This document shows, in pieces, positions 11,236 through 23,149 of a stretch of 64,000 nucleotides of DNA. The stretch is from Pempheris klunzingeri. Lineage: Eukaryota; Chordata; Actinopteri; Acropomatiformes; Pempheridae. Position 1 is the first letter of the stretch. Each line of letters starts with the position of its first letter. The stretch spans positions 34,315,978-34,379,977 of the forward strand of contig NC_092012.1 of NCBI RefSeq assembly GCF_042242105.1, written 5' to 3'. Made by a program: the position numbers and the translations under genes. The notes below the pieces were generated by a model. It ran no database searches and had not been told where the DNA came from. It saw nothing but the letters and a program-made list of their open reading frames with translations.

Positions 11236-12088
11236 GCCAAATGCAATTTTAGTGATTTATTTGTACAATAGGAATCGCACTGTACAAATACCCCAGCTCA
11301 GATGTAAAAGGCAAGAACATGAGAGCATTTATTCTGCCTGACCTGATCCCTCAAACCTCACTGTGAGCTTCGACTGATGGAAACAGATATGCGAGAAAGA
11401 AATAAAATGGAAATAAAGCTAAAAAATAAATAAAGCAGCAACCTGCTGGAGAAATTAACATGTACAGGGCTAGAAACACCCCTCCCAACTAAGTGCCAAA
11501 GCATACTGAAATTAAAAAAGGCAAAATAAAAACTAAGAAGAAACCTCCTGTCTACGTGTAGCTGTCCAACCTTCATGGCAGTGGTTAGGTAGCATGTAAA
11601 AACGGATCTCACAGTAGACTGATACAGAAAAGGCATATGGTGACATCTCCATCAGGCCCATGTGCCCATGCCACGTGCACATTTACACACCATCCACAGA
11701 CGCGTTGTGAGCTTTTACGCACGAGACAGAGGACACTTTTTCAACTTAAAACCAAAAAAAGTGGAGCTCCCTCTCCGACCCGCCCCGAGGAGTGGAGGTG
11801 ACACGGTCCAGTCATCAAGTTTACGTTCACTCAAATCTCCATTAGTACATCACTAATGTTACCATGGTAACGCAAAAAACGTCGTATAAAAATATAACAA
11901 AGACTGAAAACTGATGCACTCAACAAAAATATATCTACACAGTCTCCAATGTGGGGGTGGGGGGGCTGAGCGGGACGGCCAAGGACAGCTCAAATTTCCA
12001 ATCTGTCGTTTTATTTCTGGGGGGAGGAGGAGGGAGTAAGGAGGGAGAGGGAGGGGGGGGGGGGGGGCGCACCGGGAGGCTCCACATC
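11236..12088 (-). other. larp6 3' UTR with poly(A) signal and C-rich tract
   Basis: Non-coding sequence downstream of the larp6 stop on the minus strand. AATAAA on that strand lies at 11256-11261, placing the cleavage site near 11235. Just after the stop the message would carry an uninterrupted run of 15 C (12053-12067) followed by C/U-rich sequence to about 12005, a possible poly(C)-binding-protein site. Confidence 0.6.
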
Positions 12089-15000
12089 TCACGTCTGAGT
12101 GGCAGCCGTCTTCCCCCGCTCTCCGACGGCGACACAGTGAAATCCGCGGGTCCCGTCGGGGCCCCTCGGCAGCCGCATGACCCCCGGCGGCAGGCCGTCT
12201 GCGTTCTGGATCTTTCTGCCCATCATGGGGCTGCCCACCGGGCTGCTCTCCTGAGACGCCACCTGCTTGCGCCGCTGAACCCACGGGCTGCCCGACGGGG
12301 TGAGGCTGCTGTCCGAGGAGTAGTCTGCCCAGCGGCGGCCGGGCTCCGGGCTCAGCCTGCCCTCTGCCAGGGGGGACTTGTGGGAGTGAGGAGATTTGCG
12401 CTGAGGACAGGGGCTGGCGCGCGGGCTCGACCAGGGGCTGTTGCGCGGGGACATCCCAGGACTCAGGTGATTGTTCTGGAAGTTGATGCCCGCGGTGGTG
12501 GGGCTGAGCTTATTGCAGGACTGGGACTTTCTGGCCAGCCTGGGGGACGTGGGGGTGCTCTCGGTCTCCGAGGAGCTGCAGGCCGAGTCGTCCCCGTGGT
12601 ACTGAAGCTCTCGCACTCTGCTGTTGAGCGAGCGACTTTTGCGCATGCCCCCCTCCTCACGCGGCCGTTCCTTGGGCACCTTCTTCTTGGGCGGCTTGGT
12701 GCCAATCAGGACCACCTTCAGCCCCAGAGAGCCGGGCCCTCCGTCCTCGCTCCCCACCGCCTCGTTGGCTTTGACTGCGGCCTCCACCTCCTCGAACTCC
12801 ACGATGGCGCATTCCTCGGTGCCGAGCTGGGTGTAGCGGCCGCTCAGCCTCTTCAGGTCCGCCGGCAGGTCCTTCCCGGGCTTCAGGACGCGGACAGAGG
12901 CGATGGCGCCGTATGTGCCGAACGCCTTCAGCAGCAGCTTCATCAGCTGCTCCTGCTGAGTGGCGCCCCCCTCGATGCCTCCATTATCCTTGGCGAGCGC
13001 GGCCAGCTCTGGCCAGCTCTGCAAATCACTTAAGAGCAGCATGCGGCTGGGCAGCGACTCGCTGGCAAAGACCGGCACTGCGGATTTACGCCGCACCTTG
13101 CGCCCCTCGTCGTTCAGCTCAAGGATGTCTGATTGCCTGAGAGCATAAGCGGTCGTCCTCCAGTCTCGAGTCAAGTGTTTCACCTGCAACAGAGACAATG
13201 CTTGTGTTACATGGGTGAGCTGCCAAGTGCGTAAAGAGGCCCTCACTAACAGGATCCCTGCAACAGCTTCTCTGTGTGAATTATGGCACGGGCCCTCAGC
13301 CTGTCGGGGGGGGGGGGGGGGGGGGGGGTCAGTATCAGTATCTGCTCTGATGGCAGCAGAGCTCATCACTCAGTTCATCACAATCCAGTGTGCTCATGTC
13401 TAAAATGCATCACCTCAGTCTCATCAAGCTCATGTTTGAATCCTTGTTTATACTAAAAATGAGTGTGTGTGTGTGGGGGGGCTCAGATCATTTGTGGCAT
13501 AAACATACCCACCCCCCCACCCCCCCCCCCCCCCCCCCCCCCCCCCACAATAAATCTGCATGCATGGGCCTCAAGTATCACCAGTTGCTGTGAATCAGAG
13601 TGAGAATATGATGCTTCTGTAACAGCTCGTCATGCTGGCACTAGAAACATTCACTCACTGCTACTCAATTCTTCATTTCTCAGCCTCAAGTCATAAAAAC
13701 AAACTGAGAGCAGCCCGAGGCTTTAACCAGACTCATCATCTCAAACCTGCTTTTTGCTTCAGCTTCATTTGTCCGGTTGTGTCAGTGCTCAGGTATCATG
13801 CATGTAGATGGCTGAACGTTACATTCAGCTGACTCAGGAATATCTACACAAGCACACGATGAGCCATCAGCTACTAAGAACAGAACAGAGAAGGCCTGTT
13901 ACGGCCCAGGTGCTTTGCAGCAGTGGTTAGTACCTTCTTGAACGACGTGAGCAGCTTGACGCTGACAAACCCGAGTTTGTTGCGTCTGACATGCTTGAGC
14001 AGGAAGGCATCGTGCTCCAGGTTCTCGTCGGACAGGTAGTACTCGATCTGAGTGACCAGCTTCTGGATGAGATCTGGATCCGGGGGCTGCCAGCTCTCCT
14101 CCTCCAGCTCCCCTCCGCTGGTCCCGGCGCCGCTGTGTGTGGGAAGACAAGCATGCATCACGGTCAGCAGAGCCTCCTCTGTGGTGCACCACTCAAACAG
14201 CAGAATGCCTCACATCCTGAACAGCCAACGTTACAACTGTTACACATTTCACTTTCATTAATACAATAAGCCAGAGGCTCACAAGTCGTTGGCAGGAAGA
14301 CAACCCCCGTGCTGCCATTTCCCTCTGCAATCTTCAGTTGACAAGCTGCGTCTCCAGCCAGAGGCACCAGGCCTCGGTGCCAGACCTCGACATCACAGCG
14401 TCCCACCAATCCTGAAACTGCCAAGACCTCTCCATCTGAAGGGTGCAGAGTCACAGGCTCTCCCTCCCACACAGAATATGGTGGCTCACCAATCCGCTTC
14501 ACACTGAAACTGGTGCTAACGCTGCATAGCTGAGGCCTTCAGGCACCTTTTGATCTCAGTCAGACACCTGGCCGGAGCTGTGCAGCAGCAGCAGCAGCAG
14601 CAGCACGGGCAGGTAGTCCTGCAGATTGGAGTGAGGGTCTGAATGAAATTTTGTGGATGACTCATCACCTCCTCCAGCCTCCTCCCTTCCCTCACACACA
14701 CACAGTCAACAGCTTTCCAGCCCGCTGACCGCACAGCTGGCAGGAGCCCACTGCTTCCCCACGACTTCAGATAAAGGCGGCCTCGATTTCAGCTTTTAGC
14801 AGAGAGCACCGTCAGCATGATTTAGACATAAGACTTCAGTAACCACAGCAGAGGCGTTTCTCTGATGAAGTTCACTTTGGGTTGCTGTGAGGTGCAGTGC
14901 ACTGCAGGTCTCTGAAGGAATGCTGCAAGAATGTAGAAAACAAGAGGAGAAAAGGTGAAACAGCCACATGCACAGGCGGCCGCCTCCCTCCATCACTTCC

Positions 15001-15584
15001 ACGCACGCTTCCCAGCAGATGTTTAGGGATCTTTAAATACATCCTGCGTGGAAAACGTGCCACGGAGCTCCAGCCTGCACAGGTGTCACAGAGCTCTCCC
15101 TGCCAGAGAGCCATTAAGGTGTGACCCAGAGGCAAACTGACACACTTGGTACAGACAAAGCCATTTATTCTCCCCTTTGGCCTTTCTGCCACTGACTCAC
15201 TCTTTGCACACGCAGTCCAAGGAGGGAACTTATAGGCCAGAGGATAAAAATAGCAGGCGATGACGCAGGGGAATTAGATTAAAGTGAAGGTGCCATCCTT
15301 TATCTGTCTCAGGTGTCTGCTGCTACAGGTGGTTCAACACTTCCCAGGGGATAAAAATAAGAATGAGAAATAAGCCTCCAGTGCGCCTGTGAGGAGTTCT
15401 GCTCCCAGCTGTGAGCCCCCATTGCCCCCCTCGCACACTGTGCAGTTATTTGCCGTCTCCTGTAGGCGCTGTGACAGGCTACACCTGCCAGCTGGGATTA
15501 CGGCTCCATTTGAACACACTCTCTGCACGCATTCTTCCAGTGGAGCAAAAACACCACGACTGTACCCACGCGGCTCCTGTGCTG

Positions 15585-15644
<60 letters not shown>

Positions 15645-16103
15645 CACACACACACACACCAAACAGATTCATAACCTTGACATAAAGAGGAAAACCAGTC
15701 ATTCACCCTCAGACCCCAGTGCACCCAGTCTGTCCTGCACTTTACTGTAAAAGGCCAGTAAAACAGTCAGTTCACCAGCTGATGCACCGACTGGCCTCAG
15801 TGTGTAGTTCACTGCCCATGTTGTCACCACGAGCAGCGCTACCAAGACAATTAAAGCAGCCAGCGGGTCAAACCTTGATTTGTCATGTCTTCCGATCTCG
15901 TCCTCACTACAGCTGCCCCCGAGGAAGTCAATATTGTTGGCTGACACCTCCTCGGGCTCCTCGTCCTCCGCCGCCTGGATGGCCACCGTGATCGTCACCG
16001 TCCCCATCTCCTGCGAGTGCTGGTCCACGGTGATTACCTCATCGATGCCCTGCGGGACGCACTCCGCCGGGCTCGGCTCGGGGATCCCCACGGACCCGCT
16101 CAT
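12089..16103 (-). CDS. larp6: La-related protein 6
   Basis: Three coding exons on the minus strand: 16103-15874 (ATG), 14132-13934 and 13183-12089 (stop), giving 507 residues (human 491) with matching phases. Exon 1 is acidic (ITVAIQAAEDEEPEE). Exon 2 opens with SGAGTSGG and starts the La motif (residues about 90-165), with YYLSDENLEHDAFLLKHVRR and SFKKVKHLTRDWRTT, nearly identical to human. An RRM-like domain follows (about 190-298, from RMLLLSDL to ECAIVEFEEVEAA). Then come a basic segment (PPKKKVPKER), a Ser-Pro-rich low-complexity region, and the C-terminal LSA motif (ADGLPPGVMRLPRGPDGTRGF). LARP6 binds the 5' stem-loop of collagen I mRNAs and controls their translation. Intron 1 carries a long (CA)n and intron 2 long G and C runs. 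Teleosts have more than one larp6 copy; which one this is cannot be told here. Confidence 0.95.
13306..13546. repeat. Paired homopolymers, G23 and C27, in larp6 intron 2
   Basis: A run of 23 G at 13306-13328 and a run of 27 C at 13520-13546, preceded by seven more C at 13512-13518, lie about 190 bp apart. Both are in the last larp6 intron. Run length may be affected by sequencing error. Confidence 0.85.
14580..14604. repeat. (CAG)n triplet repeat in larp6 intron 1
   Basis: About seven tandem CAG units (CTG on the larp6 sense strand). Located between exons 1 and 2, therefore not translated. Confidence 0.9.
15586..15642. repeat. (CA)n microsatellite in larp6 intron 1
   Basis: About 28 perfect CA units, followed by TC and a further short CA stretch. 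On the larp6 sense strand this is a TG repeat, about 230 bp beyond the exon 1 donor. ORFs made of poly-His-Thr or poly-Cys-Val here are artefacts of the repeat. Confidence 0.95.
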
Positions 16104-16664
16104 GTTGCTGGGATGAGTGAAGGTGCCCCCGCCCGCTCCCTTCCCTCTCGCGGTTGTTGAGGCAGCAGCGGCAGCAGCGCCTCCCTGGAAGCTCTTAATC
16201 TCGCTCGAGTCGAAGGCACAGACAGGATACGGGGCGCGTAAAGCTGCTCGACGCTTCTTCGGGCACCAGCGATGGCGGAGAAGGATCCAGGGGGCTCCGA
16301 AGACGCGCTCCACGGCTCGCCAGAGACCCCCGATCCAGATCCGACCCGACGGAGGGCCCTGAGGAGCAGCGGGGCTTGTAGCAGCCGGCGAGACGCAGCC
16401 TGGACCTGGAGAGACCGACGGGCTGGAGCCTCCGTGGGCTTCTGCTGCTGCTGCTGCCGCCGCCGCTGCTGCTGCTACTTCCTCATATGTAAGAGGCTTT
16501 CTGCTTTTGAAACGAGCTCTGGGATTGGGCCGCGCCAGCGTCTCCTCGCACTCACTCCCAACCCACAAGCACAAGCTGACACAAAGCCAAGAGGGAGGCA
16601 GGAGGAAGGAGAGGCAGCGCAGGAAGGCGTTCACCAAGGCGTGCATGTCTCTCTGTCCACACAC
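16104..16664 (-). promoter_or_regulatory. larp6 5' leader/promoter, CpG-rich, open frame with poly-Ala tract
   Basis: GC- and CpG-rich sequence surrounds the larp6 start, as in a CpG-island promoter. On the larp6 strand the frame of the start codon stays open upstream to 16664, including GCA/GCG repeats near 16441-16476 that would read as about 11 alanines. I start the CDS at 16103 because the Met there has a good context (AACATGAGC) and the upstream frame resembles nothing in LARP6. A longer isoform cannot be excluded. Confidence 0.5.
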
Positions 16665-19600
16665 GGGTCTTTACACACAGTCACTTCTGTCTATTTTTTT
16701 TCCTTTTCTGTGGAGGCAGGAAGGCCCCGTTCACGGCTCTAAGTAGGGGAGCTAATTCACGTGTTCCTCCTTAATTAGGAAATTGCCGTGCCAAGGACGA
16801 CCCCTTCTCTAAGGCCGCTAATTGGATAATATGCTGTCAGCGTCTGGTTGCACGCGAGATCCGAGCAGAGAGTGTGCCTGAAGGAAGAGGAGCTCAGATC
16901 ACCAGCAGATACTCATGCAAGTCAAATCACAGGTTGCAGGACCCCCTTAATAAGGTCTATTAGTTAGAAATAAGACCCATGCTCTCATTTAATGTGGGTC
17001 AGACTGTGGTGAGTCTGCAGGGCCAAAGCCAGGAGCTCAAAAGGTACTGAGGCCATGAACCCCCCCCCAAAAGAAAAGATTTCTTCAACATGTTGTATCT
17101 TCCACATTATAAATTCTTCTATAGTTCAAAGAATATATCATTTAAACTATTCTATCTTTCTGTCTGTCAGGTTAATCTCCCAGCATGCTGCTCCAGAGTC
17201 CTCCTCTCCCCCCGTGGAGCTTTTAATCTATTTGACTGAGATACAGATAAATAATAACTTATATAAAACAAAAGAATGTCAAAATCACCCATTGAAACTC
17301 ACTAAGTGTCACTTTTTTTGCTCAGCTGTGTTCTGAGGACATGACCTCAGTGTCCCTAATGGCAGCTGTGGAACCTCACCAAAATAAAAGTCCAGGTCTT
17401 TTTTTGGATCCACTGAGGCCTCCAGAAGTAGGCGTTCACCGCCAAAGCCACAGGTGTCACTCATCTGAAGCCACGTGCTCATCATTCATCATTTTATTTC
17501 AGATGCATACGTCCAGATCAGGAGCACCTCTTGTGCCTCTTTGTGGGCCGTCATGATTCATGTTTTTAATCAATCCACATGTACTTTTGTGCATTTAATT
17601 CCTCAATGCAGCTGGAAAAGTGGAAACATTACAGGTCCATCTGGGGAGCATCGTTATATGGCACCACTTTCCTGCACCACCCGTGGGCGGGTGGTGTTCG
17701 GTCTGCCATTAGGGGAAATTAGGGAAATCTCTCCTCTGATCCTCTTTGGTTCTGGCAATCATGGCAACACTTGGTTAGAGTTAAAGCTGATGTCATAGTG
17801 CACTCCATAAGCGTTAAGGCTACAGTCATCTGAATATGTCTGTGTAGGCTACACCTCCAGATCATTTCTGTGGCCTATTGCTGGCCTCCACCCTGATGTC
17901 CCCTTAAATCACCCACACCAGTGCTGCTGGCTGCTGCCTGCCCTGCATGAAATCCCTTTACTTCTCCCCACTGGCAGGCCGTGCTCACAGCCGGTGGGCA
18001 GTCTGACTCATTCTCTGCACCACATGCCATACGCTGCTCCAGTTTGTGTACAATGCAACACGGAGGGGGAGGGGGCCGATGGGTGGGAGAGAGAGAGAGA
18101 GAGAGAGAGAGGGAGGAGTGGGGGTAAGGAGGAGATTGGCTGCCAATAATCTGAGACATTCAGGCAGAAACACTGTTTTCTAGCACGGCTCCATTATGAG
18201 ATTTTGGGCAATTTTGCTTCCGAAACATCTCTTTTTTTCATATGAGTGGGAAGAAAATGTCCAAAATCCACATTTGGGTGCTGATTTTACTGCACTTTGC
18301 CTGTTTGTGCGTGTAGATTTCTTTATGAATTCACATTATTACAGGCTGTTCCTGAAATGAGTTTTTTTCTCACTCAGACTCTCCAGTTTTCTTTCTCTCT
18401 ATAATCTGAGGGGTTTTACTGAGATGTTTGTAGAACATTTTATTCCAAAAAAAACACAGTGAAAATAGTTTTTCATGGCTGTTGGCCAGTATTTTCTTAC
18501 TTATTATTAAAAATTATATCTATAATTTCCTCTGAAAAAACCTTTGGCTCTAATATGTTGAAGCTGGCTTCATCCAGTGTTCAGATTTCTGTCTAATGTG
18601 TGCAAACAGTGGATGTTTAATTAGATAATGCCCCATTTACATATCTAAACATTGGAGAAAACACGATAATCTTAATGTAAGTAATCAGCTGCGGTGGTTT
18701 GATGGTGATATCAGATGATTTGCCCCGTTCACCAGTAGTGTCTCACCTTTACTGAAGGTTTGTATGACAGCCTCCTTTCAGTATAAAGCACAAGCCTCCA
18801 AAATGACCATAGAGGTGAATCACCACCTCACTGACACAGTAACTAAAGACGACCCTAAAGAAGGAGGATGTATGACAGAGCTGTGGCGCTGGAGTGACTT
18901 CTGGGTGTTCAGGCTGTTTTAATTTGCACCTTTCATAATTGTCATTTTCCCACTTCTGGCTCCTATTGTGCCACCAACCCTCCAGAGGAAACGTCTCTCC
19001 ACTCCTCTCTCTGCCTCTCTTGTGCCTTATATTCTTTTCTGAGGTTTTTTTTTTCACCTCCAAATGGTGCCAGAAGGCCTTGGGCTGCTGCTGTGGACCC
19101 TTAAATCTCAGTGAAATGAGAAACGCAGCTAGACTTCTGTTAATTTACGAGACTGTGATAACTCAGATGTGGCCTAGTGTGTGGCTGTGCAGTGGACAAA
19201 CACACAAGACAAACACAGTCAAGTTAGATAGAAATATATGATACATGATATATGATAAAATGAACGACATTCCCATCAGCCTCAGCTGCACTTTGTGCTA
19301 ATTAGCATGCTAAAGATGACACTTGCTTACCATCAGCATGTTTGCACTTAACTCCAAGCATCTCTGGGCCTGAGTTCAGCCTCGCAGAGCTGCCATCATA
19401 GCTGTAGATCCTCACTGCAACATTTGCACGATGGATGAACAGCATAATTATTGACGTCCCACTCTTAAAACCACTTATGTAGTCGCACTAATTGTTGTTG
19501 TTTGCAGGACGTGCAGTACTTAACGACGGGGGGGTTTCTGACATGAGCCTGCAGGAGATTATTCTTCACATCGAACAGGTTTGTTTTATCCTCATGTTGT

Positions 19601-20158
19601 CTTTCCTCTTCCTGTGTGACATTAAGCTCTGCGCTGATAAGTAACTTTACCCTGATTGACAGGCCACTGCCTCTGTACCACTCAACCAGAGGGACAACCT
19701 GGAGCCACTGGCTTGAATCAGACTGTACTGTCTGTCTGTCTGTCTGTTCACTGTCTGGTGTCATTCAGGTGTCTTGGTCTTTGCTAAAAACTGCTCTGAG
19801 AGTAGCTCAGTAGAAGAGACGGTAAGACTCTCTCTGTTGCACCGTCGGTCTTCTGAAGCTTCACTAAACGTCCTTTTTGTTCAGTTTCATAAAACATTCT
19901 TCTACGAGCCCTGCAATGTGGAAGCAGTTGTCAGTTGTTCTTTTTCCAGGAGCCCTCCGCTCTTCGTATTATTGATACCGTGTGGCAGATGGGCAGGACC
20001 GTAGCAACCAGCCTGTATTCCCTTCCTGTCTGTTTCTTACATCCATGTTTGAGGAATACTGCAAAAGAAAAAATGGGGGATGGTTTGCAACCCCCCTCAC
20101 AGCAAACAGAGCGCTGGTTAGGCATGTGAGTTTATGATTACCATAGATGTGATCCATT

Positions 20159-20369
20159 TTAACCCTTGTGTGGTGTTCAGGTTTGTGGACCCAGTTTCAT
20201 CTGTTTTTATGTTATATGATTATATGATTAATCATTTTTTCAAACTCAGACTCATCAATATGAGCCAAGGCCACTGAGTCTGAAAAAATAAATAATCGTA
20301 TCATTTTGCTCTTGATAAAAAAAAAAAAGAAAACAAGTCCCACAGACCTGAACACCATACAAGGGTTAA
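20159..20369. mobile_element. piggyBac-like MITE flanked by TTAA
   Basis: The left end is TTAACCCTTGTGTGGTGTTC and the right end is GAACACCATACAAGGGTTAA. The termini are inverted repeats starting CCCTTG inside a TTAA at both ends, the target site and terminal pattern of piggyBac transposons. The inner GGTTTGTGG and CCACAGACC continue the symmetry. The element is 211 bp long and non-coding. Confidence 0.75.
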
Positions 20370-20672
20370 CTAAAGGGGTATCTTATCAGAATAAAAAATA
20401 GATATGTAAGGTGGGCCAAGTGAACAATAAAACTACAAGCTGAACCTGTTATTCTCCAGGTGAGAACGTAGTGAATGTAGGGACTTAACTCACCCTGGTG
20501 TCTCCTGGTTAAAGTCACTCTCACACACTGGATGTAGCAGAAACAATAAGCTGAAGCTTGAAATCATTCGCTCAGAGCTGTCAAGGAAACTGTTTTTCCC
20601 TCCGACTGAGAACAAATCTTTTCAGCATAAAAAGGCTTCATAAATGGACTGACTGACAGGCGCGCTCTCTCT

Positions 20673-20678
<6 letters not shown>

Positions 20679-20714
<36 letters not shown>
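20679..20714. repeat. (CA)n microsatellite
   Basis: Perfect CA dinucleotide tract read directly from the sequence, in the larp6-lrrc49 gap. Confidence 0.9.
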
Positions 20715-20716
<2 letters not shown>

Positions 20717-22794
20717 GCCAGATGGTGGAAAGCAACACATCCACATACATCACCTACTACAGTCGTTTTTCATATTCATATATTTTTCATAACTTGTCAT
20801 ATTTTTAGCGTGAGAATATGTTTACAAATAGCGTCCCTGTTTCCACACCTACATGTCCTCTGACCCCCGACGCCGGGGTCACGCTCAGCTGCTGCCAACA
20901 GCACAGCACTGCTGCTCCAAACAGGCCTACGCCATGTTTATTTCTGCATTTCTTACAATAACGAAGCCAGTGTCGATATCTTTCTAAGGAGCAACAGCGT
21001 GCAGTATATTTCCCTTTTGTCGTGCCGTACATCAGTCTGAATTGTCCAGTTTTAAGAACAAATATCTTCGTCAGTGCTGACACATACCTCTGGGTCTACC
21101 TTAAAGTCTGTTATCATGTGCTGAATCTCACACTTTCAAGGGGTCTTTCTATAGTCAGAGATTATAACTAAGCTAAAATGATGAGAGAATACACACCACA
21201 GACACAGGAGACACAGAAAAATGGTGCCAAATGCAGGAACAACACCTTCTATTGGCTCTGTGTCCTCCTGGGAATCGTGTATGATTGATCTACTTACGTA
21301 GCGAAGCCAAAGCTACATAAGATCTTTAAACACACAACTTGGATATACATTTGTATTTTCGTCCTCGGTGTGGCCTGTCACACACCGTGGTGATGATCAC
21401 CTCCCATAGTCGGCCCGAGTCAGCCTGTGCTTCCTGAATAGACTGTGACAGGCAGTGTGTGGGTTGTCCCTTTGATGAATCTGGACTTGTGTTTTCTGAG
21501 CAACCGCTTATTACTGCCAGAGTAAAAAGGCTGAAAATACACAGTGCAATCTATTTCATCACGCTTGGTGTTCACTGGTGCAACTGTGGTGAGCTTAACC
21601 AGGTCGTCACCAGGGTTTTATTGTAACTAGAGCAAAGAAAGAGCAAGATCAGTCAAGCAATCACACTTTATTTGTTGCTCTGCAGCCTAACATCTGTGAA
21701 AGAGATCTTTGAATGAGCCTCCACTCAAAACAAGGTGTTCGGATCTATTGAAGAGGAAGCTAACGAAGCAGTGTGTGAATCATTCAAGACATCTGAGAAA
21801 TGCACCTGACTCACTGCCACGGCTGTCTGAAGAGCCATTAACGCCATTCATCGCACCTATGCCTTTTCCTCTAATGACAAACTATTCCCAGGTCTGTTTT
21901 CAGTGTTGTTGTGGTCATTATCATAGCAATCTCTGCGTCCGTTTTATCTGGAGTGCACAGTGGGAGCAGAGAACAAAGTCAAAATGAAATGTTCTCAGGT
22001 ACAAGAACAAGTAATTTCTGTCTTTGTGAATTATGTTTACAATTATAATGGAAGAAAAGTGCAACAGTACAATCATGTGTAATTTTCTTCTCTGTAAATG
22101 AGGTGTTTTGTCCATCGTACAGCTTACATCAGTGTCATGTGACTGTTGGGACATACTAAGACGGGTTTTTTGTTACCACACTGACTCGTCCAGGCTTCCT
22201 GAGGATGCTGTTTGAGTGAACAGCTGCATAAAACACCATTTCATACCTCTTCTTCTACCTGTGATATAACTACTACTGTAGTTCTTCTGTGCCGCTGGAT
22301 AAAGCAGTCGGCACCCACATGTAGAAGGTGCATGTGAGTGAGCATGGCAGAGTCTGCTGGTGTTTACTGAGGCCACCGTTTGTTCTTCTGCTACATTTAC
22401 TCTGCAGGACATGTAGGTGTATTCTGGGAGGCCGGTGTGATTGGTTCATATTGGCCTGTTTAACTGAGAATGACCTTCTGTGTGATGTGATAAAATGACA
22501 ACAAGGCTTGATAAACACGGCCAGTTTAACCCGACAGGGGCCCCCACTGACCCCTGTACATCATGTATGGACACTGTCCACACAGCAGACTGCATGTGTC
22601 GCATTTAGGGGATTTATGTGGATGTGAACGCCACATAAACTGAAATAAATCAGGCCTTTAACCTAGCTTGTGACACAGGTCGCTTTTCCAAGGCAAAGCC
22701 ACAATATTAACTGATAACTGATAACTGATTGATTGATTGATCATTATAAAGAGAAACCATCTGAAAACAATAACTTATCTCAAAATAATGACTT

Positions 22795-23035
22795 GTGATA
22801 TTAAGTCACTTTGAGATACTAAGACATTATTTTGAGACACTAAGACATTATTTTGAGACACTAAGACATTATTTTGAAACAGTAAGTCATTATTTTGAGA
22901 CACTAAGACATTATTTTGACACTTTAAGTGACATTATTTTAAGAAAGTTTCTCATTTTAAGACACAAATTCAATATAAGTCATTATTTAGAGACTTTAAC
23001 ACTAAATTGAGACATTAAGCCAATTCTTTGAGAAA
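22795..23035. repeat. 21-bp tandem repeat, degenerate to the right
   Basis: Units of GACACTAAGACATTATTTTGA recur about five times with few changes between 22811 and 22921, then decay into TAAGTCATTATTTAGAGAC-like pieces to about 23035. Because 21 is a multiple of three, one frame reads as a fake repetitive peptide (ETLRHYF). It ends about 115 bp upstream of the lrrc49 promoter elements. Confidence 0.8.
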
Positions 23036-23149
23036 GTTTCTAACCCCTTACCGGGTATACTTTCCCTAGTTTATTAGCAGTAGCGGAGGAAACATTTGTG
23101 GGAGCACATGTTTGGGACTAGTTTCCCTACGGAGCGCTTTTCCAGTGAC

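Larger units (their letters stand above)
16665..23090. other. Divergent intergenic region between larp6 and lrrc49
   Basis: No gene recognised. It includes a (GA)n tract at about 18087-18111, a palindromic TTAA-flanked element at 20159-20369, a (CA)n at about 20679-20714 and a 21-bp tandem repeat from about 22795. Short ORFs are scattered on both strands without codon structure or recognisable domains. Enhancers may be present but cannot be called from one sequence. Confidence 0.55.

Noticed and set aside
11951..13033. 360-codon ORF on the plus strand opposite larp6
   Set aside because: It is the antisense shadow of the GC-rich last larp6 exon; the minus-strand protein is clearly conserved with human LARP6.
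12089..13369. 426-codon minus-strand ORF read as a single-exon gene
   Set aside because: Only the part from 13183 downward is larp6 exon 3. The N-terminal part is intron with a poly-C-derived Pro run, and the La motif is completed by exon 2 at 13934-14132.
15334..15702. Poly-Cys-Val ORF
   Set aside because: Translation of a (CA)n microsatellite in larp6 intron 1.
19465..19764. 99-codon minus-strand ORF, and a possible plus-strand exon at 19509-19579
   Set aside because: The plus-strand stretch has AG and GT borders but contains no conserved protein segment and no partner exon. Not supported.
20805..21083. 92-codon Cys-rich ORF on the minus strand
   Set aside because: No recognisable fold, no neighbouring exons with splice signals, and the sequence around AAGAAATGCAGAAATAAACATGG looks repeat-derived. 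Not listed as a gene.
22795..23010. Repetitive peptide (ETLRHYF units)
   Set aside because: Produced by the 21-bp DNA tandem repeat, whose length is a multiple of three. No evidence for expression.
22795..23035. CRISPR-like direct repeats
   Set aside because: The units are contiguous without unique spacers and this is a vertebrate genome. It is a tandem repeat.
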